DNA of 64,000 bases from Armatimonadota bacterium (GCA_017303935.1 JAFLBD010000003.1:434001-498000), one strand, 5' to 3'. Numbered from the stretch's first letter, positions 8,132-15,926 are shown. Notes: generated from the sequence alone by a model not told the origin. Program-made: numbers and translations.

Positions 8132-8491
8132 ATGGCAAAAGCACTGTTTCTAAGCCCGATGGTTCCTTCGACGAATGTGGTCAAGACCGCCGAATTTTTG
8201 CAGGATGCGTTGGGTTTCTCAGTTCGAATTCTAGATAGCGAGTACGCAATTTGTACGCGCGACGGACTTTCATTGCACCTTCTACCAGCGGGCAAAGATC
8301 TCGGCCAATTGGAGTTTTATCTCGAGGTCGACGACCTGGATTCCATGTGGCAACAAATGGAGCCATTTGTTAATGAATTGAAGCACAAACCTCCATTTGA
8401 CCAGCCGTACTTAATGCGCGAAGTTCATGTCGAACTCCCATTTACCAAGGCCATGATGTTTATTGGAATGGAGATCAAACCCAGCGAATGA
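8132..8491 (+). CDS. VOC (glyoxalase-like) protein
   Basis: A 119-residue glyoxalase/bleomycin-resistance type protein: one beta-alpha-beta-beta-beta module pair with SPMVPSTNV at the first strand and EFYLEVDDL in the middle. Start is uncertain: ATG 8132 gives the usual family length, while in-frame GTG 8120 or TTG 8105 would extend it by 4 or 9 residues. First gene of a three-gene operon with DUF1905 and YjbR-like genes. Substrate unknown. Confidence 0.75.
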   Translation: MAKALFLSPMVPSTNVVKTAEFLQDALGFSVRILDSEYAICTRDGLSLHLLPAGKDLGQLEFYLEVDDLDSMWQQMEPFVNELKHKPPFDQPYLMREVHVELPFTKAMMFIGMEIKPSE

Positions 8492-8808
8492 CGCATCATT
8501 TTGAAGCTGACGTTTGGTACTGGCGTGGCCCCGCGCCGTTCTATTTTGCGACGGTCCCACCGGAAATTGCCGCAGAAATCCGCGCGCTTCAAAAGTCGGC
8601 CAGCTACGGATGGGGCATGATGCCCGTAAACGCGCAGGTTGGTAATTCGCGGTGGCGTACCGCCATGTTTCCCAAAGACGGCTCGTACGTACTTCCGCTC
8701 AAGGACGCTATCCGGAAGGCAGAGGACATCGAAGAAGGCAGTTCGATCCAGGTCACTCTAGAAATTGAGCTACCGTTCGAGCGGAGGCAATCGCTTGGCG
8801 ACACTTGA
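8488..8808 (+). CDS. DUF1905 protein
   Basis: A 106-residue protein matching DUF1905, a small beta-barrel-like domain; YWRGPAPFYFATVP at the start and the GWGMMPV phrase are characteristic, as is the SRWRTAMFP strand. It overlaps the VOC stop by 4 bases (ATGA). DUF1905 genes often sit beside YdeI/OmpD or VOC genes. The function is unknown. Confidence 0.8.
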   Translation: MTHHFEADVWYWRGPAPFYFATVPPEIAAEIRALQKSASYGWGMMPVNAQVGNSRWRTAMFPKDGSYVLPLKDAIRKAEDIEEGSSIQVTLEIELPFERRQSLGDT

Positions 8809-9178
8809 AGATGTGCTGGCAAGGACCCAGGAACACGAAGGTGTCGTTGTTGAGGACGACGGTGGTCGATTTTCAGCGAGCGTACCGTTCAAGGGCAAGA
8901 TAAAGGGATACTGCTGGACTTGGCTTGAGCGGCACGACCCCAAAAAGGCACGTGTCCCAAACCGCGAGGTGCTGGCAATTTATGTATCAGGACTAGCAAT
9001 CAAAGATGCACTTTTGTCAGAACCAAAGGAATATTGGGTCGAAGATCCACACTACAACGGCTACCCGGCCGTGATCGTCAGGCTCCCGCTGATACCGCTA
9101 AATGAACTTCACGACTTACTAGATGAAGCGTTTCTTACCAGGAGTCAGCCAGTGAAGAAGCGCTCAAAGTCCAAGTAG
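8795..9178 (+). CDS. MmcQ/YjbR-like protein
   Basis: A 127-residue protein of the MmcQ/YjbR superfamily (CyaY-like fold, sometimes DNA-binding). The YWVEDPHYNGYPAVIVRL block near the end is diagnostic. TTG 8795 is selected because GGAGG (8783-8787) sits 7 bases upstream; it overlaps the DUF1905 gene by 14 bases. The C-terminus is lysine-rich. It overlaps the end of the convergent PadR gene by 15 bases. Confidence 0.8.
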   Translation: MATLEDVLARTQEHEGVVVEDDGGRFSASVPFKGKIKGYCWTWLERHDPKKARVPNREVLAIYVSGLAIKDALLSEPKEYWVEDPHYNGYPAVIVRLPLIPLNELHDLLDEAFLTRSQPVKKRSKSK

Positions 9179-9730
9179 GATTTCTGCCCAATTCTCATTT
9201 TTGGGTAGCGGGCTTTCAACCAAGGGCCGAATCTGCTGTAGCCAATCGATTCTTGCCCGAGTTTCCTTCACCGAGCAAAGCGTGGCGAGCGCACCGTAGT
9301 ATTCCCCTATTGCCTGGTTCTCAGCGATCAATCCCTCGCATCGCGTCAAGAATTGTTCAAGTTTCTGCAATGATAGATCAATAAATTCGAGTCGTTGTAG
9401 TGGAGGTAATGACTCCAGAAAGAAGCAGCGCAAACGCAAGAGATCGGCCGAGTGGGCAACGTCCATCATGGGTACATCCGGGCCAACCCACTGGGATAAC
9501 ACCGCTTCCCCTTCGCGAGTGGTCTGCACCAAGTCGCCCTGAACACGCTCTACCCACCCGCGCTCGATCAGCCTCTTGATCGATTGGTAAGCGGTTCCGG
9601 CTCGCGACCGGTAGAAGGTGGACTCCGACGCGGAAAGCTCCTTCATCACGGAGTACACCGTACACGGTCCGCGCAGGAAGGTCATTCCAAGCATCGTCAT
9701 TTCGACAGAAGTCCCAATTTTCTTGCTCAT
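9164..9730 (-). CDS. PadR-like transcriptional regulator
   Basis: A 188-residue regulator with an N-terminal winged helix of the PadR type: MTMLGMTFLRGPCTVYSVM, the recognition region with STFYRSRAGTAYQSI, then the wing with RLIERGWVERV. A C-terminal helical domain likely dimerises. The start at 9730 follows TAAAAT by 5 bases; upstream residues would lie in the divergent promoter. It is divergent from the PDZ-hydrolase gene, and the palindrome between them is a plausible operator. PadR proteins usually repress the neighbour until a ligand binds. Confidence 0.8.
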   Translation of the reverse strand: MSKKIGTSVEMTMLGMTFLRGPCTVYSVMKELSASESTFYRSRAGTAYQSIKRLIERGWVERVQGDLVQTTREGEAVLSQWVGPDVPMMDVAHSADLLRLRCFFLESLPPLQRLEFIDLSLQKLEQFLTRCEGLIAENQAIGEYYGALATLCSVKETRARIDWLQQIRPLVESPLPKNENWAEILLGL

Positions 9731-9735
9731 ACGAT

Positions 9736-9773
9736 ATTTTAGAAACTTTCGGACTATTACGTTTTGTAATAGT
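9736..9773. promoter_or_regulatory. divergent promoter with 8-bp palindrome
   Basis: The 47 bases between the padR-like ATG and the hydrolase ATG hold TAAAAT for padR (9741-9736) and a perfect palindrome ACTATTAC-N5-GTAATAGT (9753-9760, 9766-9773). The right arm overlaps the likely -10 (TAATAG, 9767-9772) of the hydrolase gene, so a protein bound there would block it. Confidence 0.6.
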
Positions 9774-9777
9774 AGCC

Positions 9778-11115
9778 ATGGTACTTGCCACAACGCTTTC
9801 TTTGTTGGCCTTACAAGCCGATCTTCCGCGACGAGGTGCCCTCGGCGCGCAATTCGCACAACTTTCTGATGAAGCTATCACCGCAGCAAATCTTGAACCC
9901 GGAACTTCAGGCATCGTCGTAACAGGAGTTGTCCCAGGGCTGACCGCTGAAAAAGCGGGGCTGAAGCCCAGCGACGTGATCACGAAAATCAACGATCGAC
10001 CCGCCAAGGCTCAAGGTCTTGGCGAGTGGGTTCGTACGATTCCTGCCGGCAGCGAAATGACATTTACCGTCATTCGAGACCGCAAACCGATGACGCTTAA
10101 GCATCGCCTTGTCGAGCGTCCTCGTGATCCAGGCAACGCCAACTACACCGTGACTTACAGTTCCGTGGACACGACTTGCGGTCGAATGCGCACGATCATC
10201 ACGACCCCGAAGAAGCCTGGTAAGTATCCGGCGATTCTGTTTATTCAGGGGTTTTCTCCAGTGTCTTATGACTTCACTTTAGAAGGCTCCAAGGGAGACG
10301 TGACCTCGCTGGATGGACCCATTTTGTACCACTTCGCAAGTTCGAACTTTGTACTTATGCGCGTCGAAAAGCCTGGAGTTGGAGACAGCGAGGGCGGCCC
10401 CTTCGCGAACCTTGATTTTAAGAGTGAGATCGACATCTATCGCCAAGCGATGAAGCAGATGATCGATATGACATTGGTAGACAAGCGCAATGTCTTCATT
10501 TTTGGTCACAGCATGGGCGGCTCGTTCGGTCCGATGATCGCAAACGAATTTCCAGTGCGTGGGCTCGCTGTCTACGGCACTGCCGGACGAACGTGGTTCG
10601 AATACCTCATGGACACGATCCGGTATCAAGGATTGGTCGCAGGGCAATCGTTCGAAGGTGCCGACGAAGAAGCTCGAATCGGCGCAAAGGTGATGTCGCA
10701 AGTCATGTTGCTCAAGAAGTCACCAGAAGAGGTCAAGAAGTCGAGCCCAGAACTGGCGCAGTTCGTGGACGCCTACTTCCCTGGCGGATTGTTCAACGGC
10801 AAAACCCTCGAATTTTGGCGGCAGCTGAACGAGATCAACTTTGCGACGTACTGGGCGAAATGCGGCTCGCACGTGCTGGCAGTTCGCGGCGCATCCGACT
10901 TCGTGACTTATGATGCCGACCACAAGCTCATCGCAGACATTATCAACAGCGTGAACCCGGGATATGGCAAGTTCGAGGTCTTGCCAAACTCGGATCACCT
11001 ATTCCACAACTTTGCAACCGAGAAAGAGAGCATGGCCAAATTCCAATTTGGTCAATGTAACCCGGCGTTTGGGAAACTCGTGACGGACTGGATCGAAACC
11101 GTGAAGGTTCGTTAA
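9778..11115 (+). CDS. exported PDZ-domain alpha/beta hydrolase
   Basis: A 445-residue protein. Residues 1-12 are hydrophobic and may be a short signal peptide. Residues 20-110 form a PDZ domain (GVVPGLTAEKAGLKPSDVI carboxylate-binding loop). Residues 120-445 form an alpha/beta hydrolase: oxyanion region IQGFSPV, nucleophile elbow GHSMGG, acid in RGASDF and histidine in NSDHLF. PDZ fused before a serine hydrolase is uncommon. Likely an esterase or peptidase of unknown substrate, controlled by the divergent PadR-like gene. Confidence 0.8.
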   Translation: MVLATTLSLLALQADLPRRGALGAQFAQLSDEAITAANLEPGTSGIVVTGVVPGLTAEKAGLKPSDVITKINDRPAKAQGLGEWVRTIPAGSEMTFTVIRDRKPMTLKHRLVERPRDPGNANYTVTYSSVDTTCGRMRTIITTPKKPGKYPAILFIQGFSPVSYDFTLEGSKGDVTSLDGPILYHFASSNFVLMRVEKPGVGDSEGGPFANLDFKSEIDIYRQAMKQMIDMTLVDKRNVFIFGHSMGGSFGPMIANEFPVRGLAVYGTAGRTWFEYLMDTIRYQGLVAGQSFEGADEEARIGAKVMSQVMLLKKSPEEVKKSSPELAQFVDAYFPGGLFNGKTLEFWRQLNEINFATYWAKCGSHVLAVRGASDFVTYDADHKLIADIINSVNPGYGKFEVLPNSDHLFHNFATEKESMAKFQFGQCNPAFGKLVTDWIETVKVR

Positions 11116-11145
11116 CTTCAATCAAAAAGAGATAAGGTTGATTTG

Positions 11146-11178
11146 GCGCCACAGGGTCTTCCTTGTGGCGCATTTTTT
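11146..11178 (+). terminator. intrinsic terminator
   Basis: GCGCCACA (11146-11153) pairs with TGTGGCGC (11164-11171), followed by a run of six T. It closes the PDZ-hydrolase gene. Confidence 0.9.
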
Positions 11179-11201
11179 CGCACTTTAGGCATCAAATCGG
11201 T

Positions 11202-11263
11202 CCGCCGGGATGTGGGAGCGAGCCAAAGGCGAGCGGGGTGGGCGGGCGAATACATCCCGGCGG
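11202..11263. repeat. GC-rich 12-bp inverted repeat with 38-base loop
   Basis: CCGCCGGGATGT (11202-11213) and its exact complement (11252-11263) flank a G-rich loop in which GCGAGC recurs. No gene lies here; it is downstream of both the hydrolase terminator and the tRNA pair. It could be a REP/MITE-like element or a structured RNA end. A second copy is not visible in the window. Confidence 0.45.
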
Positions 11264-11308
11264 CAATGCGTGAAAATTAGGACCAACAGGCCAACTAGTG
11301 GAAGAAAG

Positions 11309-11384
11309 TGGTGCCGCAGGCCGGACTCGAACCGGCGACCCAAGCATTTTCAGTGCTTTGCTCTACCAACTGAGCTACCGCGGC
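11309..11384 (-). tRNA. tRNA-Phe (GAA)
   Basis: Complete 76-base cloverleaf with encoded CCA. Acceptor GCCGCGG pairs with CTGCGGC (one G-T), the anticodon stem AAGCA/TGCTT carries loop CTGAAAA (anticodon GAA), and the T loop is TTCGAGT. Discriminator A. It lies 5 bases downstream of tRNA-Asp and is co-transcribed with it. Confidence 0.95.
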
Positions 11385-11389
11385 ATAAA

Positions 11390-11466
11390 TGGCGCGGATG
11401 ACGGGACTCGAACCCGCGACCTCCGCCGTGACAGGGCGGCGCTCTAACCAACTGAGCTACACCCGC
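11390..11466 (-). tRNA. tRNA-Asp (GTC)
   Basis: Complete 77-base cloverleaf with encoded CCA. Acceptor GCGGGTG pairs with CATCCGC, the anticodon loop is CTGTCAC (anticodon GTC), the T loop is TTCGAGT and the discriminator is G, as expected for Asp. First gene of the tRNA pair. Confidence 0.95.
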
Positions 11467-11482
11467 GCTCGGGTGAAGATTC

Positions 11483-11511
11483 ATTATGACAGGCGATTTC
11501 ACCGTGTGCAA
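11483..11511 (-). promoter_or_regulatory. promoter of the tRNA pair
   Basis: On the minus strand TTGCAC (11511-11506), 17 bases, then CATAAT (11488-11483) with an extended TGT just before it. Transcription should start near 11476, about 10 bases before tRNA-Asp. Confidence 0.75.
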
Positions 11512-11588
11512 GTGGCCCTCCGATTTTTGTGGATTTCAACAATTTCTCGAGCCGAACAAATCGGGATTTGAACCTAAAAAACCGGAAA

Positions 11589-11604
11589 TATGACGCAGGT
11601 CATA
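11589..11604 (+). promoter_or_regulatory. FNR/Dnr-like operator of nrfHA
   Basis: Perfect palindrome TATGAC-GCAG-GTCATA. The form resembles CRP/FNR-family sites (TGAC-N4-GTCA), the type used by Dnr/NnrR regulators. With class II spacing the start would fall near 11638, behind CAACAT at 11626-11631. Nearly the same site precedes resB at 13770. Confidence 0.7.
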
Positions 11605-11673
11605 GATTGCTGCTTTCGTTTCCCACAACATTGAAACAGTGATGGGCTTCACCAGTCCGTCCGGAGAAACTCG

Positions 11674-12252
11674 GTGGGAATACGCGAAATCATAACCCTC
11701 TCTGGAGTTCCGCATCAGTTGCGGATGGCTTGCTTTGCAGCTATAGGTGTGTTTGCGGGGTCCGGACTCTACGTCGCACGAATCAGTAATGCGACGAGCT
11801 ATCTCTCGGATGAACCTGAAGCGTGCATCAACTGCCACATCATGAAGCCCTATTACGCTTCCTGGCAACACTCTTCCCACGCCCGGGTCGCCACCTGCAA
11901 CGACTGTCACGTGCCGCACGAATCGACCTTTGCGAAGTACGCATACAAGGCCAAAGATGGAATGCGCCATTCCACAATTTTCACCTTAAGAATGGAGCCG
12001 CAGGTTCTTCGCGCCACAACTGAAGCGCAACACGTGATCCAAAACAACTGCATGCGATGCCATGGCAATTTGCTTTCAGAAGTCAACGGATTCAGGGGCC
12101 ATCAGCCGGATCGCCAATGTATCGAATGCCACCGCGAAACCCCGCATGGACGAACCACGAGTCTTAGCTCGACACCAAACACCCTCACTCCACCCCTTAA
12201 AAAGGTCGGAATTGGCGGATTTAAGAACCCAGAAAACAAGGAGAACAAATAA
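11674..12252 (+). CDS. nrfH: tetraheme cytochrome c nitrite reductase small subunit NrfH
   Basis: A 192-residue NapC/NirT-family protein that anchors NrfA and passes it electrons from menaquinol. One N-terminal membrane helix (about residues 17-36) is followed by four CxxCH heme motifs at 51, 75, 126 and 149. The last 30 residues are a Pro/Lys-rich tail. The GTG start at 11674 has GGAG 7 bases upstream (11663-11666). The stop codon is directly followed by the nrfA ATG, so the two are translated together. Controlled by the palindrome at 11589. Confidence 0.93.
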   Translation: MGIREIITLSGVPHQLRMACFAAIGVFAGSGLYVARISNATSYLSDEPEACINCHIMKPYYASWQHSSHARVATCNDCHVPHESTFAKYAYKAKDGMRHSTIFTLRMEPQVLRATTEAQHVIQNNCMRCHGNLLSEVNGFRGHQPDRQCIECHRETPHGRTTSLSSTPNTLTPPLKKVGIGGFKNPENKENK

Positions 12253-13701
12253 ATGAGTAGTAACGAAGTCCCTTCCAAACCCAAGGGAAGCCTGACCGGG
12301 TGGTTGATCCTAGCTGGATCAGCGCTTGGCGTGTTTGCACTTGGTTTGCTTGGAAGCACCATTCTCGAACGGCGCGAAGAAGCCTCCATCGGCAGGCTCA
12401 CGCTCAAACAACCCATCAATCAATGGGAATCCGACAGTTCCAAGTGGGGAGTGAGTTTCCCACGCGAATACGACACGTGGAAAGCCACACTCGCTTCTAA
12501 TACTGAAACGGAGTTTGGCGGAAGTATTCAAAAGGACTATCTGGCTCATGATCCAAGATTGGTCGTACTTTGGGCTGGCTACGGATTCGCAAAGGGATAC
12601 AATTCCCCACGCGGGCACATGCACGCCGTCGAAGATGTCAACGCAACTCCGCGAATCAACGAGAAGACGCCTGCGACTTGTTGGACTTGTAAGAGCCCCG
12701 ATGTACCGAGGGTGATGGCACGCGATGGCGTTTCGCAGTACTACGCAAACAAGTTCTCGCACTACAAGGAGGACATCAAGAATCCGATCGGATGTGCCGA
12801 CTGCCACAACGAAAAAACGATGGCGTTGCAGATCAGTCGCCCTGCGCTAAAAGAAGCTTTGGAGCGACAAGGTCGCGATATCGCCAAGATCACTCACCAA
12901 GAAATGCGATCTTTGGTCTGTGCCCAGTGCCACGTTGAATATTATTTCAAGGGCAAGAAGGAAAACTACCTCACCTTCCCTTGGGATAAGGGTTTGACCG
13001 CCGAAGCGATGGCTGATTACTACAAGAACAGCACGCACACCGACTGGGTCCACTCGATCTCCGGCGCAAAGATGATCAAGATGCAGCACCCAGACTATGA
13101 GGTGTTCCAACAAGGAATCCACGCCGCCCGTGGCGTGAGCTGCGCAGACTGCCACATGCCTTACAAGCAGGAAGGTGGCGTCAAGTTCACCGATCACCAA
13201 GTTCAAAGCCCGCTCACCAACGTCGCGAATAGCTGCCAGGTGTGCCACCGATGGGGCGAAGATAAGATCAAGGAACGCGTTCTTGGAATGCAACGCAAGC
13301 ATCAAGAGATGCTGATTGAATCCGAAAACGCTCTGGTGAGCTTGCATCTCTCGATCGGCGAAGCCAAAGCCAAGGGTGCCACCGATGAAGAGTTGGCCAA
13401 GCCACGTGAACTAGTTTCCCTCGCTCAAATGTATTGGGACTATGTGAGCGCTAACAACGGTATGGGATTCCACGCGCCACAAGAAACAGCACGGGTGCTG
13501 GCGAAATCCATCTCAATCGCTAACGAAGGAAGGCTCGTTTTGGCTGGAGTTCGTGCAAAGTATGGGTTGCCACCAACCGCGCCAGCGGTCGATATCTCCA
13601 CCAAAGAGAAGGCTCAGGAGTATATCAAGCCTTATGTAAAGGCTCAAGCCGATAAGAAAGCCGCAGAAGAAAAGGCTGCCGCCGAAGCGGCAAAAACCTG
13701 A
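12253..13701 (+). CDS. nrfA: ammonia-forming cytochrome c nitrite reductase NrfA
   Basis: A 482-residue pentaheme enzyme reducing nitrite to ammonium in the periplasm. Residues 13-38 form an uncleaved or cleaved N-terminal hydrophobic segment. The catalytic heme motif is CWTCK (143-147), the lysine-ligated form that defines classic NrfA; four CxxCH motifs follow at 181, 223, 297 and 328. The C-terminus is an Ala/Lys-rich helix. It starts at the base after the nrfH stop. Together with NrfH this gives dissimilatory nitrite reduction to ammonium. Confidence 0.96.
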   Translation: MSSNEVPSKPKGSLTGWLILAGSALGVFALGLLGSTILERREEASIGRLTLKQPINQWESDSSKWGVSFPREYDTWKATLASNTETEFGGSIQKDYLAHDPRLVVLWAGYGFAKGYNSPRGHMHAVEDVNATPRINEKTPATCWTCKSPDVPRVMARDGVSQYYANKFSHYKEDIKNPIGCADCHNEKTMALQISRPALKEALERQGRDIAKITHQEMRSLVCAQCHVEYYFKGKKENYLTFPWDKGLTAEAMADYYKNSTHTDWVHSISGAKMIKMQHPDYEVFQQGIHAARGVSCADCHMPYKQEGGVKFTDHQVQSPLTNVANSCQVCHRWGEDKIKERVLGMQRKHQEMLIESENALVSLHLSIGEAKAKGATDEELAKPRELVSLAQMYWDYVSANNGMGFHAPQETARVLAKSISIANEGRLVLAGVRAKYGLPPTAPAVDISTKEKAQEYIKPYVKAQADKKAAEEKAAAEAAKT

Positions 13702-13722
13702 TCGCTCATCAATCTCCTTTCC

Positions 13723-13755
13723 TAGCCTCCTGGCCCCGCCAGGAGGCTATTTTTT
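13723..13755 (+). terminator. intrinsic terminator of nrfHA
   Basis: Perfect 12-bp stem (13723-13734 with 13738-13749), loop CCC, then six T. It separates nrfHA from the resB promoter, so the two units are transcribed independently. Confidence 0.93.
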
Positions 13756-13769
13756 CAAATAATTCCATA

Positions 13770-13819
13770 TATGATGCAGGTCATAGTTTTCCTGAATCAA
13801 GCGATCCATATTCATAGTG
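13770..13819 (+). promoter_or_regulatory. FNR/Dnr-like operator and leaderless promoter of resB-ccsA
   Basis: TATGAT-GCAG-GTCATA (13770-13785, one arm mismatch to a perfect palindrome). Its centre (13777.5) is 41.5 bases before 13819. A -10 at CATATT (13807-13812) sits exactly where class II activation needs it, and the ATG at 13820 begins at the predicted start of transcription. Confidence 0.7.
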
Positions 13820-15064
13820 ATGATCGCAAAAATCCACTCCAAACCGGTTGACAAAATCCGCCCGAAATCTCACGAATCGTTTTGGCAAGGACAATTGGGT
13901 TACCCTCAGTCTGTCGTTCTCATCAGTTTTGTGTTTGCGCTGGGCATGGCCCTCCATTCGACAATCGGCTATCGAATTCCACACACCCTCAATCCAGTCA
14001 TGTGGCTGCTCGCGCTCCTTGTCCCAGCGATGCTGATTGCTGGGCGAGTTGGCCGAAAATCCCACGTAATCCACTGGTTGACAGGCATCCCAATGGCTGT
14101 TTCTGTCACGGTTGCGGTAGGGGTCCTAGCGCTCATCGGCGGGATTGTCCCCGCCAGTGTAATCCAGTCCAAACTTCATGCCGAGAGCATTTGGTCGAGC
14201 TGGCCATTCTTGCTGATGGTCGAGCTCATGTTGATCAATTTGGTTGGGTCGGTCGGAAAGCGGTGCTGGCCACTCAACTACACCAATGTTGTCTATCTGA
14301 CAACGCATGCTGGCCTTGCCACCGCGATCATCGGCGGGGCCGGCTCTTCTCTCCTGCTCGAAAGAAATGTGATGGTCGTGTTCCCTGGGGAGCCAGTCCG
14401 CGCGGCAATGACCCCGTCAGGAACCATGCAGCCATTACCGTTCTCAGTCGAACTGCGCGAATTCCATCTGGACACCTTCCCTCCTGTCTTGGCTGTCGCC
14501 TCGCTCGATCCGAAAGCGCCAGACGGTTTTCGACTCGATCCAGGTTCGGACTTTGTGAAACCTGGCCTACACGCAACCCTCAGGGGATACAAAATTGAGG
14601 TCAAGAAGTACTTTCCAAAGGCTGTAATGGGGGGCAATGGCTGGACCGCCGCCCCATGGAAAACCGCTAGCCCTGCCGCACTTCTGGTGGTCACAGACGA
14701 AAACGGCAAAAAGCACGAAGGTTGGGTGAGCTCCGGTGCAATCGATGCCCCCCAAGAACATCTGAGAATCTCCGAAAATGTCGCTATCGTCCTGCCGGAA
14801 CCTCATCCAAAGGAATTCCGCTCTGACCTCACCATTCACGAAAATGGCAAGTCGGTCAAGCAATCGGTGAAGGTTAATTCCCCGATTCAACGCGGTCCAT
14901 ACACGATCTATCAGCTCAGCTATGACGATAAGGCCGGTGCCGCTTCAGCCTATTCCACTCTAGAAATCGTGCGTGACCCCGGCATCCAAGTGGTCTACAT
15001 CGGCATGGGTCTGATGGTTTTCGGTTCAATGCTTCACCTGTTCAATGGAGTTTCAAAATCATGA
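13817..15064 (+). CDS. resB: ResB/CcsB-type cytochrome c biogenesis protein
   Basis: A 415-residue ResB-like membrane protein. Helices lie near residues 32-50, 58-77, 87-115, 127-148 and 160-178, then a long periplasmic domain (about 190-380) and a final helix (388-410). It pairs with CcsA as the system II heme-handling and ligation complex for c-type cytochromes such as NrfHA. The start may be GTG 13817 or ATG 13820; promoter spacing favours 13820. Its stop overlaps the ccsA start by 4 bases. The basic N-terminus is cytoplasmic by prediction. Confidence 0.88.
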   Translation: MMIAKIHSKPVDKIRPKSHESFWQGQLGYPQSVVLISFVFALGMALHSTIGYRIPHTLNPVMWLLALLVPAMLIAGRVGRKSHVIHWLTGIPMAVSVTVAVGVLALIGGIVPASVIQSKLHAESIWSSWPFLLMVELMLINLVGSVGKRCWPLNYTNVVYLTTHAGLATAIIGGAGSSLLLERNVMVVFPGEPVRAAMTPSGTMQPLPFSVELREFHLDTFPPVLAVASLDPKAPDGFRLDPGSDFVKPGLHATLRGYKIEVKKYFPKAVMGGNGWTAAPWKTASPAALLVVTDENGKKHEGWVSSGAIDAPQEHLRISENVAIVLPEPHPKEFRSDLTIHENGKSVKQSVKVNSPIQRGPYTIYQLSYDDKAGAASAYSTLEIVRDPGIQVVYIGMGLMVFGSMLHLFNGVSKS

Positions 15065-15846
15065 CAATGCTCGCTCAATTCGCCTTAGGAAGTTGGGTTG
15101 CTGCTGGCGGAGCTTATGCGCTACAACGCCGGCGCCCTTGGATCGGCGATCTCCTGACCATGCTAGGCATTTTCGCCAGTGCGTTGGGACTGGGAATGCT
15201 CTGGATCTCACTTGGCAGGCCGCCGCTCCGAACGTTGGGCGAGACCCGTATGTGGTACTCCACCGCGGTGCCTCTTCTGAGCCTTCTCATCGGATGGCGA
15301 TTCAATACGAAGATTCTTGCGATCCCGGGTTGCCTGATGGGCGTTGTGTTCGCGGCGATCAACCTGGCCCACCCCGAATACATGGACAAGACCTTGATGC
15401 CTGCTCTACAAAGCCCATGGTTTGTACCGCATGTCGTCGTCTATATGGTTGCCTATTCCGCGCTGGGCCTGAGCAGTCTCGTCGGTGCTTGGACACTCGC
15501 GACCAAAGCCATTCGACGTCAAACGATCACTCCTGAAGACGTGGAAACCCCTCACAAGCTAGTGATGGTGGGACTGCCTCTTCTCACCTGCGGCTTACTT
15601 TTTGGTGCATTTTGGGCAAAGGAAGCTTGGGGGCACTACTGGACATGGGACCCAAAGGAAACCTGGGCGTTTTTGACCTGGGCAACTTATCTCACATACC
15701 TCCACGTCAAGCATCGTCACTCCGTAAAGCCAACGCTGAATCTATCGTTATTGGTCGTGGGGTTCGCAGTACTAATAGGCTGCTGGTTCGGGGTCAACTA
15801 CCTTCCGACAGCTCAAGAGAGCGTCCACACTTACACGCAAAACTGA
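15061..15846 (+). CDS. ccsA: cytochrome c biogenesis protein CcsA/ResC
   Basis: A 261-residue polytopic protein with the tryptophan-rich heme-binding WWD domain at 190-207 (WGHYWTWDPKETW). Histidines flanking it, including H124 in VPHVVVYM, are the expected heme ligands. About eight membrane helices. It exports heme and, with ResB, attaches it to CxxCH motifs in the periplasm. It is translationally coupled to resB. Its location next to nrfHA and the shared operator point to a dedicated role in maturing the nitrite reductase, including its CxxCK heme; that is inference. Confidence 0.92.
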   Translation: MTMLAQFALGSWVAAGGAYALQRRRPWIGDLLTMLGIFASALGLGMLWISLGRPPLRTLGETRMWYSTAVPLLSLLIGWRFNTKILAIPGCLMGVVFAAINLAHPEYMDKTLMPALQSPWFVPHVVVYMVAYSALGLSSLVGAWTLATKAIRRQTITPEDVETPHKLVMVGLPLLTCGLLFGAFWAKEAWGHYWTWDPKETWAFLTWATYLTYLHVKHRHSVKPTLNLSLLVVGFAVLIGCWFGVNYLPTAQESVHTYTQN

Positions 15847-15853
15847 GTGAATG

Positions 15854-15885
15854 AGGGCCACTGACTTGTTCCCGTCAGTGGCCCT
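15854..15885. terminator. terminator hairpin after ccsA
   Basis: Perfect 12-bp stem (15854-15865 with 15874-15885), 8-base loop, no T-tract. Between convergent genes. Confidence 0.65.
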
Positions 15886-15894
15886 AAATAGAGA

Positions 15895-15926
15895 ACTCGC
15901 CGGGGCAATAAATGCCCACAGCGAGT
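15895..15926. terminator. second nested hairpin
   Basis: ACTCGC (15895-15900) pairs with GCGAGT (15921-15926), and inside it GGGCA (15903-15907) pairs with TGCCC (15913-15917). On the minus strand it follows the fliL-like stop by about 30 bases and may end that transcript. Confidence 0.5.

Noticed and set aside
11536-11673. Minus-strand frames opposite nrfH
   Set aside because: They overlap the operator and heme-encoding region and have no start signal.
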